A stretch of 64,000 nucleotides of DNA from Caenorhabditis remanei (lineage: Eukaryota > Nematoda > Chromadorea > Rhabditida > Rhabditidae), in assembly GCF_010183535.1 (NCBI RefSeq), contig NC_071333.1, forward strand, positions 7,748,587 through 7,812,586, given 5' to 3'. A program made the translations under genes and the position numbers. How positions within the stretch are numbered: the first letter of the stretch is position 1; the number at the start of each line of letters is the position of its first letter. Shown in pieces: positions 47,643-64,000 of this stretch. Under the pieces are notes generated by a model, which ran no database searches, was not told the origin of the DNA, and saw nothing but the letters and a program-made list of their open reading frames with translations.

Positions 47643-50600
47643 CTGCAAATCAAAAGTGAATAGTTGCCAAACAGAGAATGAAAAATTGTATCAAAGTTAA
47701 TGATTCGAAAGAAAAGAAGGAAATCGGAAATGAAATGAAAATTTGAATCAGTAATATGGTTTTTTGCAGAGATAGAAAATTTGGCAATCAAGTAATCGTA
47801 CGGAAACGAATGAGAAAATTGCAATTTATCATCTGATTTCGACTTGGGGTATGACACCGCATTCTTATCAGATATCAATTATTGGACATGGGAAACAGAA
47901 ACAGAGAAAAGAAAGAAGAAATTGAAACCCAGAGATATCATGAGAAGAAAAAAGAGAAAGAGAGCGGAAGTACATGGTGTAGTGCGGAACGAATGCACAA
48001 TCAGCTGGCATTTGTGATAGGTTTACACACCCACTTGGCTCTATCTCAGATTGCAACATAACATTCAAAACAAGTCAAGTTTCTCAGGACCACACAATGA
48101 ACGTGCAGAAACGTATTTGGTTTGGTGTTCATGTATGCACAAAAAAGATGGACGGTACATGGAAATAGAGATGGCAAAGAGAAAGAGACGATAAGATAAT
48201 AAACCAACAATGTGCCTGTAAATCAATATAACAATATACATTTACGGAGATTCATGATACCCATGAAATGGAAACAACCACTATTTCCTGGAGATATCAT
48301 AAGAAAGAACACAATGATACTTTGTGATGGCCACCAAAACTCGATGCGAGTAGTAAACAGAATGAATGATTACCAACAGAGCAAAACGTTTTCATATGTG
48401 AAACTCTGTTGTCAAAGAGTGCAAAAAGTTCTAGACAGTGATACTTATATATAATTTTACAGATTATGAGCCATTTTGCAAAGCGTAACATTAATTCATT
48501 TTAAGATTAGCGATCTATCCTCAAATCATCTTCAAATACACTTTATTCTGGTGCGAACTTTTGATATTCCACTCTTTTGTTAATCTATTCATTCAAAAGC
48601 TATTCGAAACGTCTTAGTTGAAGTGGTTTCTAATTGCAGGATGCAAGAATTGAGAGAACAAAAAAAATGAAAAATAATACATATCGGGGGCAAAATGTAT
48701 TTGTATTTTACGCAGGCCGCGACGTGTTTGTTAACAATAGGCGCTCACACTTCTTTTCAGTTTTCTAATTATTTATATTTTATTTTTTGAAACATATCTA
48801 CTGTTAGTTTTAATTTCACTGAACTATAAAAAAACTAAACTATAAACTAACAAAAGTATGAATACCTAAAGTTTCAAGTAGAAAAAAAACATAAACACGG
48901 AAACTGGAATCTTGCCAACTACGACAATAGCCAGAAAAACGACACACAAGTTTTTGCGATGACGGAAAACGAGAAAAAAAGAGTTTTTTGTGTTGTGTAT
49001 ATGTGTGTGTCAAAAAAGCAAAAGGTCATCCTTCTATGTCTTCAGCACTCTCCAGACTTCATGAGTCGCTTGAGAGAATTCACACGGCGCCCCCGAAGAA
49101 ACATTGGATAAAAGAATTCTGCCCCCGAGCCGAGCATAGCTAATACTTTTGCAAGAATAATAGTAAAGAAAGGGGGAGTATGAGAAAAAAATGCAGGAAA
49201 CTAGATTAAGAAGGCCAACCGCACCAGTTGTTAAATGAATTTAGTGGTTGAAGGTAGGGGAAAAACATACTTTTTAACCTGTTGATGAATTGAATAACAA
49301 TTGCCAACAACATGTAAATGTACACGTTTTTGTATTTGACATGTACTTTGATCATAAACTAATCGTCAGAGTTTGAGATCAAAAGATCAGGATTTAGAGA
49401 AACATTTATGCATGGCAGCATAACAGATCGGCTTAAAAAATGCTTGAGCCATTTGATGTTGAAGTACATTCTTGATGTGAAAGGAAAGAAGGAAACTAAA
49501 GTCACAAGTGTGTGAACCCTTGCATTTCCAAAAAAGCATAAAACTTCGTCATGAGAATGTTATTTTGTCACAGCTGAGCACATAGTTCGACCACTTTACT
49601 ATTCTCGGATTTATTCATGTATACGCGACAAGTAAAAATTTCTTATTGAAAAACTATAACTAACTAGTAAGACTCAGAATAAAGCTGTCAAACAACTGAT
49701 ATCAAAATAAACAATAACGATTTCTGACAATATGAGATGACAAGACTTGCCTAGGAGTTTGATAATGAAGGCTTTGGTAGGAACACTAGGAATTAATAAC
49801 AACACTAAAAAAACACGTTCATGGTAACAAACATTCAAATTGTAAACTTTTATGAACTTAAATTTGATCTGCTTTCTTTTTCAAGATTAGTTCAATCCTC
49901 TGAGGGTTAAATTTTAAATTAATCTAATAAGAGAAAATTTTTTGCAAAGCTAGTTATTTGCGATTAAAGTTAATTTTTGCGTTCTATTCTGAATTGAAAA
50001 TAATACTTCTAATATTTGTTATGAAGACAAGATGAAGAAAATGATAGGAAAGTAAAGCGAATCTGTAATAGATATGCGAAAACAGATTGAAAATATGGAG
50101 CTCGGAAATGAAAGCGGTCTCTCAAGATAACTACTCCCATAAGTAAGAAAACTAATTAGATACGACTTCTTTTCTCCTAATAAACCTCATTTGTCATCAT
50201 CTGTAGTTAGACATCTTCTGACAATATTCACGTAGAGCGTAAATAAATCGTAGAAAGGAAACAAAGACAAAAGACAGAGGCAAAAGAAAAGAAAAGGTCG
50301 GGGGGATGGAGATGGCAATTATAATATGCAAAACGAAATTGAAATTGTCTTCACGACCACGAAATGTTTGGGTTTGGCAAAAGATCTAATCGGGAAGAAG
50401 AGGGTCTCAATGGTGTAAATAAGAGTTTCACGCTGACGGAAGAGACACAGAGACGATGCAAAAAGATAGTTGCAAACAGAACCTTCAAGAAGTTTAACGA
50501 ACTAAATCAGAGAGCAGTTGATGACTGATATAAAGGAAACGGAACTAAAACTGATTGGAGGCAAAATAGAGTTTACAATGCAGTATTTTCACTGTCTTTC

Positions 50601-51182
50601 AGTTTTCATGTGTCACATTCATACATATTTCATCAATAAAGTTTCCTTTTTCATTTAATTTTTATAATAAGTTTTGTTTCCCTTCATTATCATACTCGCC
50701 AAACACCAACGTTCAAAGTTTAGTTCACTTCCACTTCATTATTGTCACAGCGTTTCCATTTTTGTTTCTATCGTCCGCCTGCACTATCCAAACCCACTTT
50801 TCGTCTTCTTTCAATGTGACATTCCCATTTCTCTCCGTCTCTTACTGTTTGTTGTACAGTGAGTGTGTTCTTGTCAACCTCAGTGAGTGTTTCTTTGTGT
50901 GGAGAGCGGAGTATCTGTCAATGCGTGCATCGGGAGGAACCACGGGAAGCAAACGAAGAGAAAGAGGCAATGCTGGGGAAGAGGAGTCCAGTTGGCGCAT
51001 TGATCGTTTTTTCGCAATAGAGCGAGTTTGCATCGGATTCCGCTCATTTATTTTTTATGCCTTGTTCTACGAATTCGTCCCGGAACTTTTTAAAAATTGA
51101 ATTTTTCAGCCCAAATTTCAACTTCTCGATGAGATAAAATACCTGTGATTTTTTTCACCCAATTATTCTACTTCCACAAATT
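47643..51182. other. Large divergent intergenic region (cysl / EDEM)
   Basis: About 3.5 kb containing the promoters of the cysteine synthase-like gene (minus) and the EDEM-like gene (plus). It is AT-rich, with a GT-rich patch near 48990-49015. No gene is supported; open frames, including 50762-51100, have neither domains nor consistent splice sites. I found no clear TGACGTGG-type unfolded-protein-response site. Confidence 0.5.
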
Positions 51183-54100
51183 ATGTTCAACACGCGATGG
51201 AAGGTGTTGATATTTCTGACATTATGCTACTATCAAAAAACATATGGAGAGGAGTTGGACAAAAAGAAATTACAGTAAGTACTTTTTATATTGATATTTT
51301 AAAGTCTTTTGAGCGAAAATAATAAAATAAAATAATTTTCAAAAAATAATTAATGGGTGACGTTTTAACTTTCAGAAAAGAAGCATACGACATGTTCATG
51401 CACGGATACAACTCTTACATGAATTATGCGTTTCCAGCTGATGAGTTGATGCCACTTTCTTGTAAAGGAAGGATACGTGGAGTGACGCCTAGCAGAGGTG
51501 ATGTCGATGATGTTCTCGGAAAGTGAGTTTTCTATAAATTCGTTTGGATGAATTATGCATTTTGCAATTTCAGTTATTCCGTTACATTATTGGACAGTTT
51601 GGACACGTTAGTGGTGATGAACGAGTTCGATGAGTTCGAAAAGGCTATCGACTTGGTCATCAAACACGTGCGATTTGATTCCGATCATGTTGTCAGTGTA
51701 TTCGAGACGAACATCAGAGTTCTTGGTGGTCTGATCTCAGGTACGTTCAAAGTTTTCTGATCTGCAGGTGTGAATTGTTTATTTCAGCTCATGTTTTGGC
51801 CGAGTTGATAAAGGAAAAGCACCCGGAGAGGTTGCAAACATACGACAATCAGCTGCTAAAAATGGCGACAGAAGTTGGAAATAGATTGCTGCCTGCTTTC
51901 AACACAACGAGTGGTTTACCCTACAGCAGGATAAACCTGAAACATGGAATGCAGGACCATCTCAAAAGACAAAAGGATACATGTACTGCTTGTGGCGGCA
52001 CCATGATACTGGAGTTCGCTGCATTGACTAGTTTGACGGGTGATCCAATTTACGAGACAAAAGCAAGAAAAGCAATGGACTTCTTATGGCAACAACGACA
52101 CAGGTCATCAGATCTTATGGGTACGGTGCTGAATGTACATTCCGGTGATTGGACACGACGGGAAAGTGGAATTGGTGCGGGAATTGACTCTTATTACGAG
52201 TACACTCTCAAGGCGTACATCCTGTTAGGAGATGAAAGTTATTTGGACAGGTTCAATAAGGTAAAGAAAATAATTAGATATATTCCTACAAACGTTTGAG
52301 CAATTTCAGCACTACGAAGCCATCAAACGATACATCACAAAAGGGCCAATCTTCGTAGATGTGCACATGCATAGACCTACTGTTGCAACAAGAGGTTTTA
52401 TGGACTCACTGCTCGCTTTCTGGCCAGGACTTCAAGTGTTGAAAGGAGATGTCAAAGAGGCAATCGAGATCCATGAAATGCTCTTCCAAGTCATTCAGAA
52501 GCACAAGTTCCTACCAGAGGCGTTCACACACGACTTCCAAGTGCACTGGGCAGAACATCCAATCAGACCAGAATTCGTGGAGAGCACTTACTTTTTGTAC
52601 AGAGCTACTAAAGACCCGCACTACTTACTTGTTGCTAAGCAGGTGAGAAAAATTGGACAATTATAGCATTAAAGTAACAAAACTAATAATTTTAGATTAT
52701 GGACAGCATCAACAAGTATGTGAAGGTACCGTGTGGATTCGCTGCTTTGAAAGATATCAGAACTATGGTTAAGGAAGACCAAATGGAATCATTCGTCCTC
52801 TCCGAAACTTTCAAATATCTCTACATGATTTTTACTGATCCAGAGGATTTAGTTTTTGATCCGGATCACTACGTACTCACCACAGAGGCTCATTTTCTAC
52901 CATTGAGCATTGGTCACAAAACAAAAGTTGAGAAGACTGGAAACCCGAGGAGAATGGTTTTGAGAGCTGACGAACAGAAACAGAAAAACTACGTGTGTGC
53001 CAACCCAATCGATTTTACAAAGTTACCCACAGAACGAGAGGAGGCTAAACTGATAAGAGAGAGAACGAAAATGGTGTTGGGAGAGCTTAGAAATGGAATG
53101 AGTGGAGGAAGTGGTGGGAGTTCTGCAGGAACAAATTGTGAATCACCGTAAGTCTAAATAGTTGTCTTTGGTGTATCAATAAGATAAATTCAGCAGATAA
53201 ACAATAAGAAATTATGTTTTTTTTAGAGCCGAGAGGATTAGAGCTTGGGCGTTTTCATCAAGCAACCAAGAGCATGTCAAGCAGTTGGCAATGATGGGCA
53301 TTGAGATAATCACACTTTCGGATGGACGGCTGCACTTGAGTCACAAGTCTAATACTGTAAGTGATAGTTGCTGTGAGATCTTGACAACTCTAAACTGTCT
53401 CAAGAACATAAAAAAGTATGTAGAATGAGCTAGATCTGAAATTCTCCACATGGATCGGTTGAATGAAATCAATTTTTCTAGAACCTTTCCCTCTAGACCC
53501 TTGCATGCATATTTTGTGGGTCTTCGTATCAATTTTTTGTTAGGCATCGACTTTTTTCTCTCAGCAACACGCAATCTCTTTTCTCAAGTATTTTCATTTT
53601 GCAAGGAATGAGTAATGATAGTATTCTTGTACAGCTTGGTTAATTTTTCTATTTTCCCATACACTCTCCTCAAATCAAATCACTAAAATGATGCGTGTTG
53701 CAGGGCAAAAAAGTTACGTGCGAAATTGATGACGAACCCCTGTGTTGGGACGGGCCGCGAAATGATCCTCAGAGAGAACGTGTTACCAGTGGATCTTACC
53801 TCAATGCATATTTCTATCTTTTCGACACAATGCTCATATTTATCATGTACCTATTCGCATTTACTATTCTTGTTAGTTTTACTATCATAGGCTTACAAAA
53901 TGCCAGTCGAAATGCGCAACGACAGCAAATACGGGAGCATCAGAATCTTGTGTTAGAATCAGAAAATAATTGTGAATAGTTTATACATGTATTATTAGCT
54001 TGATAGGTGATACGTCTTCAAGCGGGTCTTCTAGAAACCAAGTGTTTTATTCGTGATCATATCCTATCTTTTTGTGTGACTCTAAAAGTTGTCTTGCCAC

Positions 54101-55538
54101 GTGTTCATTCAATATCATGTTCTTCATCCCACTTCCATGAAAACCTTGTGATATAAATCCTTATTCGTGTTATCTTGTGTCAGAAATAACTGAATGTAGC
54201 AATAAATGAACGATTCTGTACCTAATGAAACATATTTTCCGTCGTTCAGGCATTGTCTCCGACATACGCAAGATGGGGATACGAATTCATGCAAGAAATG
54301 CAGGATTATGTTGCATCATTTGATAAACGCGGTAAGCTGAAAATAAAATTATCGGAATAAAGAAAAAACATTACCGTTTATTTTCAGGTGAAAATTGGGA
54401 CCATAACGAAAAGTACGTTCAAATGTTGAGTGCTCCATATTACGGGAAACCAGCGCTTTTTGGATCCCCTGCTCAATTCGGAATCGACCTCGGAATCACG
54501 GTACCAGTTCTTGGTCGCGTCGCAAAAGCAATACCCTTCCGAGGATGTGAACCATTATTAAATACTCATGAAGTGGTTGGAAGGATTGTGGTTGTTGAGA
54601 GATCAGACTGTGTATTCCAAGATAAGGCGAGAAATATTCAAAGAGCTGGTGGAATCGGAATGATCGTCATTGGTAAATGAACACAAATGGACGACAATTA
54701 ATAAAAATTATAATTTGCAGACAATGAGCTAGATACAAAATTCATGAAAGAACGACCGATGTTTTCCATGGCGAACGATAAGGATGGAAAAGACGATATT
54801 GGATTTGCTTCACTTTTCTTATTCCGACTGGAAGGAGAAAAATTGTTAAAAGCTATGAAGAAAGACAAGGATTTAGTCATTTCAATGTCATCTCGCGAAA
54901 TATCTATCAGTAAGTTTTTCCTTTAATTTGATGACTGAAACCTTTTTTTAGATGAGACCATTGGAAAGCTGCTGCGGTTTGGGAAAATGTTCCATTTTGA
55001 CAATGATCATCCGAAGTGTCCACTTGATGATGGTGACATCATTTTGCATAGTTTGGCATATCCAGAAGTGATACTGAATTTGAGATTTAATGGAATCAAT
55101 CAGGATAGTGATCCAAGGTTGCATCAAGAGGTGTGTAAATTTTTTTCGGCCGAACAAAACACCGCAAAATTGTTTAAAACAATAGGAATGGTTTCAAACA
55201 ATGAAATTTCAGGTGGTCGAGCGACATGTCACGGAGCTTCAAAAATATGTTTCCTTTGCCGATGCCGATTACGAGTTTCAGTTCTACGAGTTTTTCCGAA
55301 CTGCTGCCTATGGGGCATTGAATCTAAACGTCGAGAATCCCAAGTTGCTTACAGTCATTTCTGCATTGAGTACTCTGAAAAAGCAACCAATTCCACCATC
55401 AGTTTTTGCAAGACTTCCGGGAACGATGACGAAGGTGAGTTTAGAACCTTCAACATTTATAATTCATGGATTCCGTTCTTTCAGGTTCGTTGTATTCCCA
55501 AAGGAGAAGATATGTCATGTGTAACATTGGCTCTTTGA
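51183..55538 (+). CDS. EDEM-like ER alpha-mannosidase (GH47) with PA domain, long isoform
   Basis: This is an ER-degradation-enhancing mannosidase-like protein: it trims or recognises mannose on misfolded glycoproteins and hands them to ERAD. About thirteen exons. The signal peptide is [17 protein letters not shown]. The GH47 (alpha/alpha)7 domain shows [101 protein letters not shown] and TTEAHFLPL. Acidic residues sit at the usual catalytic places, and the CTAC pair resembles that of EDEM3. After a Ser/Gly linker and the segment [20 protein letters not shown], the long form continues with a protease-associated domain ([15 protein letters not shown], then [10 protein letters not shown]), typical of EDEM3. 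It ends CVTLAL without a KDEL signal. AATAAA lies at 55901. The probable C. elegans counterpart is ZC506.1. Confidence 0.88.
53704..53979 (+). CDS. Alternative last exon of the EDEM-like gene, membrane anchor
   Basis: Within the 893-bp intron after 53356 an exon begins behind GTGTTGCAG and is open for 91 codons to TAG at 53979. It joins in phase 0 to the same upstream exon (ending SHKSNT) that otherwise splices to 54250. It encodes a short Cys-containing segment ([12 protein letters not shown]), a transmembrane helix ([20 protein letters not shown]) and a polar Arg/Gln/Glu tail ([18 protein letters not shown]). A consensus AATAAA at 54201 lies between this stop codon and the next shared exon. 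The resulting isoform would lack the PA domain and be membrane-tethered at its C-terminus. A single-exon chance ORF is unlikely given the phase match, helix and poly(A) signal together. Confidence 0.72.
   Translation, partial: GKKVTCEIDDEPLCWDGPRNDPQRERVTSGSYLNAYFYLFDTMLIFIMYLFAFTILVSFTIIGLQNASRNAQRQQIREHQNLVLESENNCE
54201..54206 (+). terminator. Intronic poly(A) signal for the short EDEM isoform
   Basis: AATAAA lies 222 bp after the TAG of the alternative last exon and 43 bp before the next shared exon starts. Confidence 0.6.
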
Positions 55539-56764
55539 GCAATTCGATCTTTCCGCTGAAAACATTCTAGGTCACAAATTCCAAAAAAAGCCTCACAAGC
55601 CATACAATTTCTATTCTTTTTTGTTTTTATTTCTGTTTCAATATCAAATGTAAAATTACGGCAACCGCATTCATGCCTTTAACAATTTTTAAGAGGTGAT
55701 ACGATGCGGGTTCAAATTGTTTGTTTCTACCTTTTTTGTTATATATATATTCATTTTCATTGTCATTTTCTTTTTTGAACCCCTTGATGCCTTTTCTATT
55801 TCAAAATGTGTTTTCAAATCCTTACATGTGTGTAGATTTTACTTGTATATGCCTACTTTTCGATTGGTTTACCGGATGCAATTTTTTCTCCAAAAATCTC
55901 AATAAAGTTTTCACACTCGTTTTCAGACACTATCAAATTTCTTTTATTTCGTGAATTTGTTTATGTTCCACTGGCTTTCCAGTAGTTGTCTGCACCCTTT
56001 TCCTTACGTTTACCCATTCTCTTTTTCTCTTTGTTGTCCATTAGTTTGTGGGAGAATTTCGAAATTTCTCTTGTTTTTTCTCTCTTTTTTTCCCAACGCA
56101 TTGTTAGTCACCAGACACTGTTGTTGTTGTTTCAAATTTTCGTGTAAACAACACTTTTGTCATTTCTTGTTTGTTATTTTCAGATGTTTGATTTCCAATG
56201 ACAAAAAAAAAAGAATTATTTCAAAATATACTTTTTAAGTTGACGTTGGTTAGTCGTGAAACGTGCTTTATTAGAAATTTGTGACTTTTCTTATCAAAAA
56301 ATGTTTAGCTTCAGTTTCCGTTTAATACCACAGAGTTCATTTTATCTTTTGTCTATGAACTCCTATCGTGACAGGGAAATGATGCAAACTGCTGATTTAT
56401 GGTTTCATTTTGAAATGTCTATTTAATAAATCAGAAAGAAAGCTAAAAAGGTTTTTAAAAATTTCTTGAATCTCTTTTTACTTTACGCCTCCATACTCTT
56501 GCAGTTTTGGCTATGTTCTAGTTGATACGGCGTTTTCGCAACCAACGTCCGATTTTTCTTTCTCTTTGTTCTCTCTGCACTGTTGAAGATGTCTAACAGC
56601 ATATGGTCCGATTTCTTATTAACATTTTTTTACCTATCTCTCCCCCTCTTTTGCCCTATCGAACAATCATTTTTCTCCGAAAGTTTTTTTTTCAGTAGAA
56701 TTCTCTCTTCGTAATGTCCTTCTCTTCGGCAAAGTATAAAACACGAAAATTTTTGTATTTTTAG
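55539..56764. other. EDEM 3' UTR and phosphatidylserine synthase promoter
   Basis: AATAAA at 55901-55906 probably ends the EDEM long transcript. The rest is T-rich with a GTAAACAA site near 56144 (forkhead-like). The spacing of over 800 bp from that poly(A) signal to the next ATG argues against an SL2 operon. No gene is seen. Confidence 0.5.
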
Positions 56765-58719
56765 ATGACAGACGACGATTTGGGTTCGCCCGAAAATATG
56801 TCACCGAGAAAGCGGAACGTGAAGAAAAGGTAATTGTCTTTTGAAGAAGTTATCTTTAAAATTGTTTTGAAAAATTTCAGAAACAGTAATGAATTATCTC
56901 CTGACGATCGTGTTGGAGATGCAGCTGCGACGACGGAAGCTGAAGCGGATTACGACGATGAAGAGTCAGTGGTCTTCTGTTTTTTGTGCTCTTGTTCAGC
57001 TCTCACTGCCTTCTTCACTAACTAACTGCTCATGTTTTCAGTGAAAAACGAGTGCGCAGAATCAAGTCGCGTCGTCAATTAGAACGTACGCACTTTCAAA
57101 TGGTCAACGAGAGAGTTGTTGAGGATATCACCGTCGATTTCCTGTACAAACCACACACATTGACTATTCTTGGAGTTTTGGTGGTTTTTATCAGTTACAA
57201 AGCATTTACCGGGTAAGTTTGAAAGTTGAAAAATAGCTGTCGCAGTTGATAAGAAAAGATAAAACTACGTTTTTTGTGTAGGGCAGCAGTGAAACAATCA
57301 ATTTCTAAAAGGATCAGAAGATCAGTTTTTTAGATTCACGGAAGCCCAAAACGCAACAGATAGAAACGTTTACGATGGTCTGCTCGGAACCCTTTGCTTA
57401 TTCCTTGTTGTCAGTGCAATGGCTTTTCCTAATGGTAAGTATATCAATTCTCCCCCAGAAATAACTTTTATATTGTTTTCAGGACCATTCATCCGTCCCC
57501 ACCCTGTATTCTGGAGAATCGTGTTTGGTGTTTCTGTTGTATACCTCATGTTGCTTCAGTTCACTCTTTTCCAAACTTACACTGATATCAAAACGGTGTT
57601 GACGTGGCTTGACCCAACTGGTCTTGGTGCTGAAAATCTGGATGAGAAAGACTACGCTATTAACTGCTCTGATGTCTCAATCGAAAGAATTTGGAGTCAC
57701 ATGGATATTTTCGCAGTTGGACATTTCACCGGATGGGCAATGAAAGCGCTTTTGATTAGACACGGTGTTCTTTGCTGGTATATTAGTATTGCTTGGGAAC
57801 TGACGGAGGTACAACGCATCTGAACTATGACTATTTATATATTCCTCAAATTTTCAGATCGTCTTCACTCAACTTTTGCCTAACTTCGCTGAATGCTGGT
57901 GGGATGCTATCATTCTGGACGTGTTGATTTGCAACGGACTTGGAATCTTCGCGGGACTTCAAGTTTGCAAGTTCCTCTCAATGCGTAACTATCATTGGGA
58001 AAGTATCAGAAACACCCTCGGACACCGTGCGCGTTTCAAGAGAGTGGTCATGCAATTCACTCCAGAAAGTTGGGATGACGTGAGTTTTTCAATAATCTAG
58101 TTCAATCAATTGAAGTTCTATTTCAGTTTGACTGGGGATCCTTCACACAAACAATCAAGAGAACAATGGCCGTCTACGTATTTGTCCTCATTTGGCTTCT
58201 CACGGAACTTAACACTTTCTTCATGAAACACGTCTTTTCGGTGGACACCAAACATCCTGTTGTCTTCTGGAGACTCATTCTCATTGCATTCATCTCTGCT
58301 CCATCAATTCGTCAGTTCTATCTCTATGCCACTGACCCACTCATCAAACGTCTTGGAATGCAATGCTGGGTCTATTTGGCAGTTTGTGCTCTCGAGGCTG
58401 CGATTTGCGTGAAGTTTGGTATCTCCATGTTTCCACGAGTTGCCATCACTCCAATCGTCATTTGGATTTTGTTTTTGGTGAGTTTCAGACATCTCCGGAT
58501 TATTACAACCCTAAATTTCTTCAGGTCGTTGGAACATTCTTCAGTGTTTGGTTCTCTGTTTGGTGGGCAAAGAAGTCGTCGGCAACTACTGAAATCGAGA
58601 TTGACGGAGAGAACTGTGACATCTATTTGGATTCATCACACGAGAACCTTGGAGCCATCCATGAAGACGTCCGTCGCCGACGCAGAGATCTCGGATTCTC
58701 AGAATCGGATATCAACTAA
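56765..58719 (+). CDS. pssy-1: Phosphatidylserine synthase (base-exchange type, PSS1/PSS2)
   Basis: An ER or mitochondria-associated-membrane enzyme that exchanges the head group of PC or PE for serine to make phosphatidylserine. About eight exons, about 460 residues. The ATG at 56765 directly follows TTTTTAG. The N-terminus is acidic and disordered, followed by a basic stretch (KRVRRIKSRRQLERTHFQMV). Family motifs are present: [57 protein letters not shown], and the signature PNFAECWWDAIILDVLICNG, then FTPESWDDFDWGSF. About eight to ten membrane helices can be seen. The C-terminus is charged (VRRRRRDLGFSESDIN). The 3' end converges with mgl-1, with AATAAA near 59096. The gene name is the one I recall for ZC506.3. 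Confidence 0.9.
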
Positions 58720-59161
58720 AGCCTCAACTTTCTACACTTCTACACTCGAAAAATTGTCAGATGCATTACTTGCTTCGTTTCTTTTATTTCTTCTCCGTTT
58801 TCACTATTTTTCACACGTTCTCAAATTTCAGGTCTAGACATTTTTGAATTTTCGCCCTCTTATCGGACATATCTTTCATATGATTCCAAGTTTCCCATTC
58901 CATGGGATAGAGATAGACAAATTCACATTCAATCAGAAATGTATTTAAGCGAAGAAGTACTTAACGAAAGCCATCGCCAGCCTCATCCAGTACAGTTTTG
59001 CTTTTTTTCAATTTCAAATCAAAGTTCAATCTCAATTGTTTCATAACCTTTTATGTTGCAGAAATTCATTCATTCCGTAATGAAAAGTAATAATAATAAT
59101 AAACCAATGTTTTCGTTAAAAAGTTGTATTAATACCTATGCACAGAATAATCAGATATCAT
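58720..59161. other. Convergent 3' flanks (PSS / mgl-1)
   Basis: Short AT-rich gap holding the PSS 3' UTR with AATAAA near 59096, only about 65 bp from the mgl-1 stop codon, so the two transcripts probably overlap at their 3' ends. No gene is seen. Confidence 0.5.

Positions 59162-64000
<4,839 letters not shown>

Noticed and set aside
50762..51100. 112-codon plus-strand frame immediately before the EDEM gene
   Set aside because: Ends before the EDEM start, no domain, and lies in its promoter or 5' UTR.
55539..56764. Possible EDEM-PSS operon
   Set aside because: The gap from the EDEM poly(A) signal to the PSS ATG exceeds 800 bp, far above the usual 100-400 bp SL2 spacing.

Overview
The window is nuclear DNA from a Caenorhabditis nematode, C. 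elegans or a close relative. Genes are split by many short AT-rich introns (about 45-60 bp) with TTTTCAG-like acceptors. Several start codons sit directly behind such an acceptor, as in SL trans-spliced messages. Base composition is AT-rich between genes. The right-hand order UGT, Gln/Pro-rich PHD protein, astacin NAS-37, cysteine synthase-like CYSL, EDEM, phosphatidylserine synthase, MGL-1 mGluR matches what I recall of a stretch of the C. elegans X chromosome (C17G1/ZC506 clones). I cannot fix the species from sequence alone.

Layout, left to right. 0-3.4 kb: mostly empty, with a possible minus-strand gene tail at 0.7-1.1 kb. 3.4-5.0 kb: a plus-strand orphan gene with one C2H2 finger. 5.4-13.2 kb: a large minus-strand huntingtin-like HEAT-repeat gene. 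13.9-18.3 kb: a run of small plus-strand membrane proteins; two look like paralogues and the first appears frame-broken. 18.5-20.4 kb: a minus-strand UDP-glycosyltransferase (ugt-23-like). 21.7-22.9 kb: a plus-strand orphan gene. 23.9-28.8 kb: a minus-strand low-complexity Gln/Pro-rich protein ending in a Pygopus-like PHD finger. 30.9-34.1 kb: a plus-strand tetraspanin. 37.3-38.9 kb: a plus-strand secreted or GPI-anchored Ly-6-like protein. 39.4-42.9 kb: minus-strand nas-37. 46.3-47.6 kb: a minus-strand cysteine synthase-like gene. 51.2-55.5 kb: a plus-strand EDEM mannosidase-like gene with two alternative 3' ends. 56.8-58.7 kb: plus-strand phosphatidylserine synthase. 59.2-64.0 kb: minus-strand mgl-1, whose 5' end lies outside the window.

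The genes do not form one pathway. Each has its own promoter, there is no tight SL2-type operon spacing, and pairs are divergent or convergent. Themes are cell surface and secretion (tetraspanin, Ly-6-like, small membrane proteins, astacin), ER quality control and lipid synthesis (EDEM next to PSS), and signalling (mGluR, PHD protein, huntingtin).

No wholly new system stands out. The best leads are a membrane-anchored alternative last exon in EDEM with its own poly(A) signal, the Pygopus-like PHD finger on a prion-like protein, a small membrane-gene cluster with an HSE/GC-box/TATA promoter arrangement, and a few unassigned coding-like fragments.
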